Shown in pieces: positions 1-8,916 of a DNA stretch of 64,000 nt (within the stretch, counting starts at the first letter, position 1; every line of letters begins with the position of its first letter). A program made the translations under genes and the position numbers. The stretch lies in assembly GCF_037102585.1 (NCBI RefSeq), contig NW_027043820.1, forward strand, positions 1,708,501 through 1,772,500, in the 5' to 3' direction. The stretch is from Saccharomycopsis crataegensis (Eukaryota; Ascomycota; Saccharomycetes; Ascoideales; Saccharomycopsidaceae). The notes below the pieces were generated by a model. The model was not told the DNA's origin. It made no database searches and saw only the letters and a list, made by a program, of their open reading frames with translations.

Positions 1-16
1 TAAAACAACGAGCAAT

Positions 17-2053
17 TTAATACCTTGGTAATGGCGGTGGTCTTTTCCAGTAGTACTGTTTGTGAGTCTTTCTACAACTACGCAAACTACTTCCACCTTT
101 TAAGGAATTGACCAATTGTACCCTGTCATCATCATCATCTTTCTCAATGTCATAGTAGTACTCTTCATCTAATGGCTTACCTGCAGCATCCTTACCCTTT
201 CTATAAATAACCCCGACGCATTTCACGTCAGATAACACAAGTCTGACAGTTTTTTTCCCTAAAAATTCCACTTTTTTACTAATACCTCTCAATTGAGTCA
301 AAGGAGTAGATGCAATTCTAGAAAATGCCAAATGATTGATAAGCACTTTCTTAATATCTTTCAAATCAGAAACTTCAGCTAAAAGTTGCTGCTTCTTAGC
401 TTCATCACTATTCACAGCATCGATAAGGGTTTTTGGATCTTGATAATCGTAATGAATTTTTTGTTTCTTTGTATCCTTCTCCTCACTATCCTTTTGCTTG
501 TGTGGATTATGAGGACGAGGTCTTTTCTTCAGTTGTAATTTGTTATCGTTCTCCTTGTCTTTATTCTCTATTAACTTCTCTTCCTGTATTCTCTCGTATT
601 TTTGTTCATGTTTATCCTCCTCTTCGTTGACCTTCATCATTTGTTTGATCTTATCCAAAGATACTGTTGAGCGCGATGAATTCAATTTTGAGTGTGATGA
701 GAATTTTAAAGGTGACGCTAACTGATTAGATGAGTTATTGTTGAATATTCCCAGCTTTGGCTTCTTCGATTGAATGCCATCGTTCAAAATAGGCTTCTTA
801 GGCAAAGAGTCTTCTGATGATTTAAGGACTAGTGATGATTCTGGCACCTTCATATCGCTTGAGGTGCTCATATTCTTTTGATCGTTTTCTGATCTTGCAG
901 AAACAACATCATGGGCCTGCAACTTGACAGGAGGTTTCTTCTCTGCTGATTGAGGAATTGAGCCCATAATTTTCTCCACTCTATCAATTTGGGTAGCTGG
1001 GTTCAAAGATGGTTCTTTGGAGTCAACAACATCGCCAACTTTATATAATATCACATTACCAGTAAGAGCCTTGAATTTGTGGATATCTTCTTCATCAGTC
1101 ATATCAGGATCGTGTTCATCACCGACCTCGATGATACATGAAGCACCTCTGATATCCATAACAACGCTACTCTTTGGGACTCTCAAAGCTTCGTTACTCA
1201 AAATCATAATTCTCACACCTCCATCAGGGTACACGAGACTCCGAGGAAATTTGGTCAAGCCTAGCGCGACTAATTCCTCATAACGCTTGTCTTGTAATTT
1301 TCTGTATTGAGCGGTATCTTTTGGAATTAACTCGTATCTGTCATCACCCCCAAGGCGCTTAACTGTGGCCCCATATGGGATGTAAACTTCCATAGAGTTC
1401 ACGCCAAAACATTCAAACACAAGAACATTATCGTGTCTGTCAAAGTGTACTGACGCGTGCTTCCGTGACGCCAAATTTAACGTATCAGACACCACAACAT
1501 CGCACATCTTGGATCTCCCAAAAGTAACCTCTTGGCCATCATAAGGGATCTTGATCTTCTTTATTTTCTTTTTGGAGGAAATACGGGTCTTCTTTAACTT
1601 TTTGGCTTCATCTGCGACGTCAACGTACTCATCATCTTCAATAGTATGGTATGACGCGTCCAACGGCTGAGTGAACTGAACCATTCTTGGACCGCTTTCT
1701 TCGAGTTTGTTTTGAAATTCTTTCTCTTGCTGAAGATCAAGCGCTTTTTGTTCTTCCTCACCCTCGTCGTCTTCATCATCCTCCGAACTATCGACGCGTA
1801 AGTTATCTTCATGAATCGGTGAACTACTTCCTAAACCTCCAATGGAACTACTTGGATTCGGAGTAGGGTATCCATCAAAGTCATCTTCTTTAGCGAACTG
1901 AACAGATTTATTATATAATTTGGATTTGATATTGAAAGTGTTTTGAGGTTTGGTGGAAGACGCGTCATCTGCAATGAAGATGTTGTCAGACTCGAAATCT
2001 GAATGTTCTTCATAATACAATGGAGACGATGGAGGGAAAGCTGCTTGTGACAT
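17..2053 (-). CDS. TOS4: FHA-domain cell-cycle transcription regulator, Tos4/Plm2-like
   Basis: The protein has 678 residues. A forkhead-associated (phosphothreonine-binding) domain lies at about residues 168-255, with the GR pair at 179-180, SRKH at 196-199 and the domain asparagine at N219. It is flanked by an acidic region (90-105) and a long Lys/Ser-rich disordered region. The C-terminus (about 575-678) is a second conserved block ending in a YYWKRPPPLP stretch. In S. cerevisiae the FHA proteins Tos4 and Plm2 are G1/S-induced chromatin-bound regulators acting in the replication-stress response. The leader and promoter just upstream hold MCB, SCB-like and forkhead motifs, as expected for an SBF/MBF target. 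The start ATG is the first in frame. Tos4 and Plm2 cannot be told apart from sequence alone; a single pre-duplication orthologue is most likely. Confidence 0.7.
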   Translation of the reverse strand: MSQAAFPPSSPLYYEEHSDFESDNIFIADDASSTKPQNTFNIKSKLYNKSVQFAKEDDFDGYPTPNPSSSIGGLGSSSPIHEDNLRVDSSEDDEDDEGEEEQKALDLQQEKEFQNKLEESGPRMVQFTQPLDASYHTIEDDEYVDVADEAKKLKKTRISSKKKIKKIKIPYDGQEVTFGRSKMCDVVVSDTLNLASRKHASVHFDRHDNVLVFECFGVNSMEVYIPYGATVKRLGGDDRYELIPKDTAQYRKLQDKRYEELVALGLTKFPRSLVYPDGGVRIMILSNEALRVPKSSVVMDIRGASCIIEVGDEHDPDMTDEEDIHKFKALTGNVILYKVGDVVDSKEPSLNPATQIDRVEKIMGSIPQSAEKKPPVKLQAHDVVSARSENDQKNMSTSSDMKVPESSLVLKSSEDSLPKKPILNDGIQSKKPKLGIFNNNSSNQLASPLKFSSHSKLNSSRSTVSLDKIKQMMKVNEEEDKHEQKYERIQEEKLIENKDKENDNKLQLKKRPRPHNPHKQKDSEEKDTKKQKIHYDYQDPKTLIDAVNSDEAKKQQLLAEVSDLKDIKKVLINHLAFSRIASTPLTQLRGISKKVEFLGKKTVRLVLSDVKCVGVIYRKGKDAAGKPLDEEYYYDIEKDDDDDRVQLVNSLKGGSSLRSCRKTHKQYYWKRPPPLPRY

Positions 2054-2091
2054 ATTGAAATAGCTAAGCCAATATCAGTTCTTTCTAGCTT

Positions 2092-2165
2092 CTATTTGTA
2101 ATAAATGTTAGTATTTCGCGTCTTTATGTAGAGAGCCGATTAGTAACCCATGAGATACAACGTAC
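2092..2165 (-). other. Candidate intron in the TOS4-like 5' leader
   Basis: On the minus strand a GTACGT donor (2165-2160), a perfect TACTAAC branch site (2113-2107) and an AAATAG acceptor (ending at 2092) are spaced like a short yeast intron of 74 nt, 38 nt upstream of the start codon. No protein-coding exon lies upstream, so it would be a 5'UTR intron. This is inferred from motifs only. Confidence 0.3.
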
Positions 2166-2370
2166 CAAAAGAGACGCGACTTAGCAGAAAGATTTCAAAG
2201 AATATAGAAACTATTGAAGTGTTCACGATTCTTTAGTATCTTATACCGGAAATTTCCAATATTCTATACTTTGACCGAAATGATAAAGAGAAAGGGAGAG
2301 GGAGAAAAGAGAGCAAAAAAAAAAAAAAAAAAAAAATTATGTTGAGGAAAAAGATTGATGGTATAACCAA

Positions 2371-2460
2371 ACGCGCGTAAAAAATTATGTGTGAAATCCT
2401 ACCCGGTTGCGACTTTGTGAAAACGCGTTAGTAAACAAAAAGTAAACAAACTATTTCGCG
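2371..2460. promoter_or_regulatory. MCB/SCB-like plus forkhead site cluster upstream of the TOS4-like gene
   Basis: Within 90 bp there is an ACGCGCGT block (2371-2378), a perfect MCB ACGCGT (2423-2428), two forkhead-type GTAAACAAA sites (2431-2439 and 2442-2450) and an SCB-like TTTCGCG (2454-2460). A further TTTCGCG (2114-2120) and ACGCGA (2174-2179) lie nearer the gene. This combination is typical of G1/S (MBF/SBF) and Fkh control. The block lies between two genes of the minus strand, so it serves the TOS4-like gene. Confidence 0.6.
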
Positions 2461-2545
2461 GTCCTACAGCACAAGAAAAAAAAAAAAAAAAAAAAAAAAG
2501 TTTTCTTTCATTAGTTAAAATTTCCCGAAATTTAATTGATTAAAT

Positions 2546-4957
2546 TCATACTATATCACTCTCTGGCTCCTCGGCAATAAAGGCGTAATACAAATTATCG
2601 GCTTCGTCGGGAGTAATAATACATTCAAGAATATCTCTTGATAACCCAATAATCCCATCACTAAACCCATATTCTACACCATTAGTAAACGCGCTCTCCT
2701 CTTGAACTATTTGTTCTTTATTGTCATCAGCGATACTTCTCAATGAATTTAATTGTCTGGCCTTTTGTTCACAAAACTCATTAAAAAGAAACCCATCGTA
2801 CTTGGAATTTAATCTTGCCTCACTCAAAATTTCTAGAGCTGATTCTGGGGCCAAAATAGAACTAAATGCGATTCTTGTCAATATTACCAGCATTTGTCTT
2901 TTCACATTAGTATTAACGATCCCATTTAGATTCCTGGAGTTTATCAGAGTATCATCTTCATTCACGTCATTATCATTCAGGAAAAATGGTGCCAACAATA
3001 AAATTATTGATGAAATCAAATCGACTCTTGAAGCCATCATCTCAGATCTTGGGTTTCTCATGATTAAATCCTGTTGATATCTCATTTCATCTGTAAAATT
3101 TCTTACAAACTCGCCACTATACATGTAGGTCACTTTGTTCACACCATCAACCGTCAAGTAATTTTCAAAGCAGCTGATTAACAGCGATTTCAAGTAAAAG
3201 ATATGCTTTTCGTGAGCTTTCTTATGATTTAAGTCAACTTCTTCAATGGTGCTTTCACTTTCCAAACTTAATGGGAATGCCGCATAAACCAAATTTTTTG
3301 GCGACTTAGAACAAGACGCGAGAATATTAGACTCCGGAATAATCTCACTAAGTAGCCTAGTTTTTGAATTATTGCCTAGAGACCGATTCAAGCCAGATAT
3401 AAACAATTGAGGTCGCGGTTCAATCTCATGAGAAAGCAATGATAAAATTAATTTTATAAGCTCTTTGTCACAAAATTCTTTGGAGTAATCATACGATTTA
3501 TCAAATGAAGATAAGTTCACTGCAAAATTATCAGTCACTGAGGCGCAAAGAGACTCAATCATGTTAACAGCGCAATTAATTGGGCAAGATGAAGATAAGC
3601 AAGATCTGATGAAATTCACTGGCACGATATCCATCCAAATTTCCTTGACATAATCTGAGTCTTCGTAATAAGAGGCTACTTTACATGATGCTTCAAAGAT
3701 ATCCAGCGAGAATATTAAAATAAATGCCCGAATTACCACTATCTGATGATTTTCTATCACTCTGGTTGGCAAATAGTTTTCTGTTTGAGTTGCTATTGGT
3801 TTGGTATTGGCAAAATCGTGTGTATCAATAGTGGAATCTAGCAACGTTAAATAATTAAGCGCAAGCTCAGCAGAAAACTTTAAAACCACCTTTAAAATAT
3901 CTTTTGAAGCCGTCGAGCTTCTAAACGTTACTGAATTATGTATCAAAGCTAACAAGAACGGAACTGCAAGAAGTTCATCGTTATTAATAAGAGTATTGCA
4001 AAAGTTCACCAAAATTTCTAAGAATTCTGATATCAAATCCAGAATTTTTATTTCGTTGTTAGTGTTAACCAAAAACTCCATAATGCAAGAAGCTATGGAA
4101 TCGGAGAATTTTTTCACTTTGAAACTTCCGTAATTGTAATCAAAAGTAATACAAAGTTTTGCTAAGATGTCAAAAGTTTTTCTTGAGCTTCCAAAAATAC
4201 AATGACTCCAAATACTCTCTATGAACAAGGATTTGTAATTTGGTTGTCGACGCTTAGGAACAATAGAAGTTAATTTTCTCTTGTCTTGATCCAATGATTG
4301 TTTTTGCTTCTCAACAGGTACCATTTCCACATCTTCGTCAATTGGTGCCTCTCCACCATTGGGTTTATTCTTCAATTGAGCTTTGGCAGATGTAAATGAA
4401 GGTTTTAGGTTCTCGGTATTGTCAAGTCCTGTTTTCCTTCTTTTATTGGCGGCAGGATCTTTATGCAAATAGGGATTTTTCAATTCAGCAATATAGAAAT
4501 GCTTTTCTTCCTCTAATTTGCTTACTTGATGCTGTAAGTCATTGATTTTCTGTTCTTTATCTTTACTGTATTCGGCATGTGTCTTAACAGCATTTCTAAT
4601 CTGTTGGGTTTTATTTTTTTCAACTTCTTCCAATCTTGCCCTAAGAATTGCGATTTCGCCAACCGCTTGCAAATATTTCGAATTCAAGTTTACTAAATCA
4701 GTCTTCACAATATCAGAATTTGGAGGATTGTTTGGGTTCGCCGGTTGATCTTTCGAATCATTATCATTTTGAGAGCTTTTGGCATTGTTTTTAGGCGCAT
4801 TATCCTGTTGAGTATCCAATATTGTGAAATTTTGCCTTTGAGTCGCCTGGGCAAGAGTTGGTATTTGTGTCCAATCTCTGGGCTTCTCTGTCAATGCAAT
4901 GAGCTCAGCTTCGTCTTCATCATCAAAAGAGTCCTCGAAACTATTGTCTAAGTCCAT
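2546..4957 (-). CDS. LCD1: DNA-damage checkpoint protein Ddc2/Lcd1 (ATRIP homologue)
   Basis: The protein has 803 residues (S. cerevisiae Ddc2 has 747). Residues 1-24 form an acidic/hydrophobic motif like the RPA-binding N-terminus of ATRIP/Ddc2. A coiled coil follows at about 84-160, including KYLQAVGEIAILRARLEEVE, the oligomerisation segment. A basic patch sits near 170-240 and the rest is an alpha-helical, HEAT-like region expected to bind Mec1. Ddc2 is the obligate partner of the Mec1/ATR kinase and brings it to RPA-coated single-stranded DNA. The call rests on the N-terminal motif, the coiled coil and overall architecture. The neighbouring TOS4-like gene also works in the replication-stress response, but the two are separate transcription units. 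Confidence 0.8.
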   Translation of the reverse strand: MDLDNSFEDSFDDEDEAELIALTEKPRDWTQIPTLAQATQRQNFTILDTQQDNAPKNNAKSSQNDNDSKDQPANPNNPPNSDIVKTDLVNLNSKYLQAVGEIAILRARLEEVEKNKTQQIRNAVKTHAEYSKDKEQKINDLQHQVSKLEEEKHFYIAELKNPYLHKDPAANKRRKTGLDNTENLKPSFTSAKAQLKNKPNGGEAPIDEDVEMVPVEKQKQSLDQDKRKLTSIVPKRRQPNYKSLFIESIWSHCIFGSSRKTFDILAKLCITFDYNYGSFKVKKFSDSIASCIMEFLVNTNNEIKILDLISEFLEILVNFCNTLINNDELLAVPFLLALIHNSVTFRSSTASKDILKVVLKFSAELALNYLTLLDSTIDTHDFANTKPIATQTENYLPTRVIENHQIVVIRAFILIFSLDIFEASCKVASYYEDSDYVKEIWMDIVPVNFIRSCLSSSCPINCAVNMIESLCASVTDNFAVNLSSFDKSYDYSKEFCDKELIKLILSLLSHEIEPRPQLFISGLNRSLGNNSKTRLLSEIIPESNILASCSKSPKNLVYAAFPLSLESESTIEEVDLNHKKAHEKHIFYLKSLLISCFENYLTVDGVNKVTYMYSGEFVRNFTDEMRYQQDLIMRNPRSEMMASRVDLISSIILLLAPFFLNDNDVNEDDTLINSRNLNGIVNTNVKRQMLVILTRIAFSSILAPESALEILSEARLNSKYDGFLFNEFCEQKARQLNSLRSIADDNKEQIVQEESAFTNGVEYGFSDGIIGLSRDILECIITPDEADNLYYAFIAEEPESDIV

Positions 4958-5626
4958 AGCTTACTCATCTTTTTGCTGGATTATAGTATTTGATTGTTCC
5001 AGTTGTATGATGAAGAAGACGATGATACGCATTTTTTTTTTTTGTTTGTTTGATTGTTTGTTTATAGTACCGCCTGCCTGGATCATTCTTGCATATCGGA
5101 TAGAAACTTATTGAAAGGCTTTTCTTTCTCGTAAACCAGTTCAAGTAATTGTCCCCAGAGTAAAGATTTCCCTTAGTATGCCTCATGCCGCTATATTTTC
5201 TGTTCCAAGTACGTAGTTTACTCTGTCAAATCACTTCACCCGTACCATTTGTGAATTAGCACCATTCTGGATCTGCATTTTGTTCCCACACTCCAGTCAA
5301 GGAATTCAAGGCAACATTTTTGACTCAAAGTGGAAATTTGTGAGGCAATACCCACAAAACAGTGCTCTGATGAGGAAATGAGGTCTTTCCATATATAGTA
5401 TTTCTTGAACTTTTATAAAAATGACGTGCCGCGTTATCTGTGTGATCGTTATATAATATAAATACGCAGGCTTTCTCTCAATTTTATGGAATGAATATTG
5501 TTCTAATTTGAAATATCATCATTATCATTTCTACTTCTATATCAGCCCCTGATCTACCAACCGATTATCTTAATATTTTTGCTTCTTTGCCAACAAATCT
5601 ATTTACCACACAAACTTTTATCAAAA
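4958..5626. other. Intergenic between DDC2-like and the first secreted-peptide gene
   Basis: A 669-bp divergent intergenic region. The right half carries TATA-like sequence for peptide gene 1 (5457-5464). I see no other gene. Confidence 0.6.
5457..5464 (+). promoter_or_regulatory. TATA-like box of secreted-peptide gene 1
   Basis: TATAAATA lies 170 bp upstream of the ATG at 5627, within a longer TATATAATATAAATA stretch. The two paralogues have TATA boxes at a similar distance (about 141-149 bp). Confidence 0.45.
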
Positions 5627-5779
5627 ATGCAATTCTCCGCCGTTATCTCTATCGCTTTGGCCCTTACTGTTTCCACTGTCAGCGCAGCTCCAATTCCAGT
5701 AAATATTCAAGAATACCTCATTGAAAAGAGAGATGCTGGTGACCACGTTGCTATCAATGATGGTGTCAACTCCCAATAG
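5627..5779 (+). CDS. Small secreted peptide precursor 1 (50 aa)
   Basis: The precursor has 50 residues. An upstream in-frame ATG at 5579 exists, but the ATG at 5627 sits in an AAAA context and starts a clean signal peptide, MQFSAVISIALALTVSTVSA (1-20). A 13-residue core follows (APIPVNIQEYLIE, 21-33), then a dibasic KR (34-35) suited to Kex2, then a 15-residue tail (DAGDHVAINDGVNSQ). It has no Cys and no GPI signal. The signal peptide resembles those of yeast wall proteins such as Ccw12; the rest matches nothing I know. It is the first of three tandem paralogues, which supports it as real. Secretion is well supported by sequence; function is unknown. Confidence 0.75.
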   Translation: MQFSAVISIALALTVSTVSAAPIPVNIQEYLIEKRDAGDHVAINDGVNSQ

Positions 5780-6060
5780 ACAATATATTGTGAGATACAG
5801 CACCAACAACAAAATTCCTTTCTCTTCTATTCTTCTCCGGCGAGAGCTTACAGTCATTCCTTCTCATAACATTCGGTAGCTGTCATTTTGTTTTATTTTT
5901 TTTTTCTTTTTGCTTCAATCTTGATCTCTAGATCTGTGTATTATAATTATTCTTGCTTTTCCTTTCATAAGCATAACAACCCTACTTGCATTCTTTGCAT
6001 TGTTTTCAATTCTTTGATTTATCTTAATGTTCTATAGTTCTATTTTTTATGTTCTATGTC

Positions 6061-6071
6061 TAGCTGGTCTA
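6061..6071 (+). promoter_or_regulatory. Conserved downstream motif, copy 1
   Basis: TAGCTGGTCTA begins 282 nt after the stop codon of peptide gene 1. Close matches occur 274 and 284 nt after the stops of copies 2 and 3. Confidence 0.4.
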
Positions 6072-6683
6072 AACAGAAATAAATTCTTAAAAGTTATTTT
6101 TTTCACTAATAGCTCAATAGTTGTGTAGGCGATGATTATATTTGGTCTATTACCAATTCCTTGAATTCAAAGTTTTCTTTATTACTGTATTGAATTGTTT
6201 CAAAATAAAGATCTCCTGAAGATATAAAAAGAATCTTGTCTCATTGAAAATACAATAATCATTATTTGGAATATATCAAATGAAACGCGCAGATATCCTT
6301 CTCTCTGACTCCCTGTTTTAGGAGATCTTTCCCATTCAAGGAAATTTCCTCGAACGCTACTGAACCATGGTTACCATGCACTTTGGATCCATAAATGCCA
6401 TTTTGCTATTATTAGTAAAAAAAGAAATCATGGCAGTACTTTAAGGGAGAAGAGTGCCGGATTATTTAGGATAATTGGCAAAATAGGGATCCTCAAAAGT
6501 TCACCGTACCGCAATCCAGTAGCGAATCCCACGGATATATCAAACATGCGTATGCACCAGCAGAATTGGAATGAATGGCGCCAAAATATGACATTACTAT
6601 CGTACTATTTTTAGGAAAAGGCACCATTTGAATGCCGAAGAATTCATTAAATGATATTTCAAGCAAAATTTTGTAGAAATTGA

Positions 6684-6690
6684 TATATAA
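6684..6690 (+). promoter_or_regulatory. TATA box of secreted-peptide gene 2
   Basis: TATATAA lies 149 bp upstream of the ATG at 6833. Confidence 0.5.
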
Positions 6691-6832
6691 GGGATGGCAG
6701 AACCCCTACTTTTCCAAATCATTTTAGGTTACTCTTTTATTATCATCATCATTAACACTAAAACACAATAATCAGCTCCTGATTCCACAAACACTTTCTA
6801 AAGCTACTTAAATTTTCAAAACCTCATCTATA

Positions 6833-6958
6833 ATGCAATTCTCTACTATCATTTCTGCCGTCGTTGTCGCCTTGGTTGCTTCTGTTTCTGCTGCTCCAAT
6901 TCCAGTCAATGTTCAAGAACTTCTTATCCAAAGAAGGGATATTGAAGCTCACCTCTAA
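6833..6958 (+). CDS. Small secreted peptide precursor 2 (41 aa)
   Basis: The precursor has 41 residues: signal peptide MQFSTIISAVVVALVASVSA (1-20), core APIPVNVQELLIQ (21-33), dibasic RR (34-35) and a 6-residue tail (DIEAHL). It is a paralogue of the genes at 5627 and 8058. Residue numbering of the signal peptide, core and dibasic site is the same in all three; only the tail differs in length and sequence. Expected processing is signal peptidase after Ala20 and Kex2 after Arg35. It is too short for routine gene callers. Conservation of the layout across three copies is the main support. Function is unknown. Confidence 0.75.
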   Translation: MQFSTIISAVVVALVASVSAAPIPVNVQELLIQRRDIEAHL

Positions 6959-7231
6959 TTCTCATCGGAAATTTACAAAGATTGAAAAGGAAAATAATTG
7001 CCTTTTTCACATCAATTCATTAATTTTTTCTTTTCTTCTATGTCAAAATGATTTGACATATATCAGACGCTCCATGCTTCAGTGTATCATATTATTTGTA
7101 TTATTACTGCTTCTATTATCACTCTTATTATAAATCTTTCTCGTTCATTTCTTCTTTAGCTTTATTTATCATTATTTATTTATTTTTCTCTGGAATTTAC
7201 TTTTTACTCGCTTTGATTCTAATTTGTTGGC

Positions 7232-7243
7232 TAGCTGGTTCTA
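7232..7243 (+). promoter_or_regulatory. Conserved downstream motif, copy 2
   Basis: TAGCTGGTTCTA begins 274 nt after the stop codon of peptide gene 2. A GTGTATCATATT block also lies at 7082-7093. Confidence 0.4.
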
Positions 7244-7916
7244 TCCTCAATATATTGTTTCAGACATTGTTTCATATTACCAAAAACGGCAATTGCGTAA
7301 ATATTCTTTCTGTTGATACAACCGAATATTATTACAACCATTAATATTACATTAATTTATACCATCACCAAAAATGTCTCCATGATATTCATGAGCTTTA
7401 TCCTGTTCTACTGTCGATTATTATGGAAGCTCACCAACTTTTTTGCTTTGATAGCGATTTCCGTGCTATTTGATTGTTTCCGCATAATACGCATGTCAAG
7501 AAGAAAACAATATACATCGAAACTTTTACACCATAAAATATGTAAATCTATTTTCTAAAATCTATAATTTTTTCGATAATGATCAACATCTGATGAAGTA
7601 GAACACCATGTGTCTGCCGTTCTGTTGTAGGTATTCTGTTGTTTTAGGGCAACAGCTTTCATGTGCTTAGTGAAGGGAAAAAGGCACTTTCTGTTACGTT
7701 ACCAGCACCAAGTACCAAACCAAATGTACGATAATGCCGAACTTTTTTTTGATTCTCCTTCTACATAGTGGAGTTATTTTAGGAAAAATTCGGCATGGGA
7801 GAAATGCTGGCTGTGTTTTATCCTTGTATCTTTAAAACAGTAGCATATTATGGGAATGTTTTAAATGTTTGCCATGATGTACATTTTCTGACACACCCAC
7901 ATCCGCTATATAAAAC

Positions 7917-7924
7917 CCTGGTGG
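7917..7924 (+). promoter_or_regulatory. TATA box of secreted-peptide gene 3
   Basis: TATATAAA lies 141 bp upstream of the ATG at 8058. Confidence 0.5.
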
Positions 7925-8057
7925 GATCCTATTTTTCACATTCACATCAGCCACTTATAATATTATTATCATCACAACCATCTTCAATACAAAAATCAAT
8001 ACAATAGTTCTATAACTATCCTCTTCACAAGTTTCTAAATTAATTACACAATCAAAA

Positions 8058-8183
8058 ATGCAATTCTCTACTGTTATCTCCACTGTTGTTGTCGCCTTGG
8101 CTGCTTCTGTTTCTGCTGCCCCAATCCCAATCAATGTTCAAGAAATCATCTTTGAAAGAAGAGCTTCTTACGGTGAACTTTAA
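8058..8183 (+). CDS. Small secreted peptide precursor 3 (41 aa)
   Basis: The precursor has 41 residues: signal peptide MQFSTVISTVVVALAASVSA (1-20), core APIPINVQEIIFE (21-33), dibasic RR (34-35) and tail ASYGEL. It is closest to copy 2 in length and in its promoter motifs. The ATG is preceded by AAAA, as in copy 1. The core keeps APIP, N and QE at fixed positions, with conservative hydrophobic changes at 30-32. There is no Cys, repeat or GPI signal, so it is neither a wall protein nor a canonical alpha-pheromone precursor. Function is unknown. Confidence 0.75.
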   Translation: MQFSTVISTVVVALAASVSAAPIPINVQEIIFERRASYGEL

Positions 8184-8916
8184 TCATCATAATGACATTC
8201 AAAGCTTCATTTTATCCTGGCTTAATAGTTGGCCCAAAAAAATTCCAACTTTCTCTCCGTTCATCACCCTCTTTATTCACTTCTACAAGTTCTTATCAAA
8301 ACACCCCCACACTTTGCAAGCTAGATTTTTTCCAAATGTTTTCCAATTAGTTTTTTCATTTCCAAATTCTTAGACAGTTGTTCGTCTGTGTATCATATTT
8401 TCTACTGCTCTTTTCATTGCCTCTATATTTCTTCTTCTTCTTCTTTTTATTCCGCTGAGTTTTTAGTAGCTGGTTCTACTGCTTCAATACAAACTTTCTT
8501 CTTTATAAGTTCATTTGATCTATTATTGTAACATCACAAACATAATTCAAGATTTTGGATATTCCTAATCATCCTACATTCTCAGCACACCTTAATACAA
8601 TACAATATATCATAACATTCCCTAGAAAAAAATATAGATCTTTCAACACATTGTACGCGCCATTCGAATAATAAAAGTAAACAAAATTGGATATGAAACC
8701 ATCCCCCTAGCCTCACCATCCAGTTAAAGGTACAGAACCAAACTAAACGCCCAAAAGAACCGCCCCATAATACACAAGGGGCTCAAAGAATTGAAAAACG
8801 GCAACATCAAAGGCCTCAGCTGACAATGATGTGATGTTGAAAACAAACCAAACTTATAAATATTGACTAGATAAATCAAAAATTATAAATGCAACTCAGG
8901 TGAAAAACTGGCAATC
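8184..8916. other. Intergenic, convergent
   Basis: The 3' region of peptide gene 3 and of the Cys-rich gene on the other strand. Apart from the downstream motifs I see nothing. Confidence 0.6.
8467..8478 (+). promoter_or_regulatory. Conserved downstream motif, copy 3
   Basis: TAGCTGGTTCTA begins 284 nt after the stop codon of peptide gene 3 and is identical to the copy-2 motif over 12 bases. GTGTATCATATT recurs at 8388-8399. Confidence 0.4.

Larger units (their letters stand above)
2054..2545. other. Intergenic: TOS4-like promoter with two poly-A runs
   Basis: Besides the cell-cycle sites and the candidate leader intron, this stretch holds A runs of 22 (2315-2336) and 24 (2476-2499) bases. 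No other gene is seen. Confidence 0.7.
5780..6832. other. Intergenic between secreted-peptide genes 1 and 2
   Basis: Holds the 3' region of gene 1 (including the TAGCTGG motif) and the promoter of gene 2, with GGAAAAGGCAC (6614-6624), AATGCCGAA (6631-6639) and a TATATAA box (6684-6690). No other coding sequence is supported. Confidence 0.6.
6959..8057. other. Intergenic between secreted-peptide genes 2 and 3
   Basis: AT-rich. Contains the conserved 3' motifs of gene 2 and promoter motifs of gene 3: GGAAAAAGGCAC (7676-7687), AATGCCGAA (7733-7741) and TATATAAA (7917-7924). Short open frames in 7.1-7.6 kb look like chance frames in AT-rich DNA. Confidence 0.6.

Noticed and set aside
5621-5857. 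Minus-strand frame over peptide gene 1
   Set aside because: Antisense shadow of the signal-peptide gene; no family features.
5627-8183. Peptide genes as alpha-pheromone or killer-toxin precursors
   Set aside because: No repeated pheromone units, no Trp-rich mature peptide, no Cys framework; a dibasic site alone is not enough.
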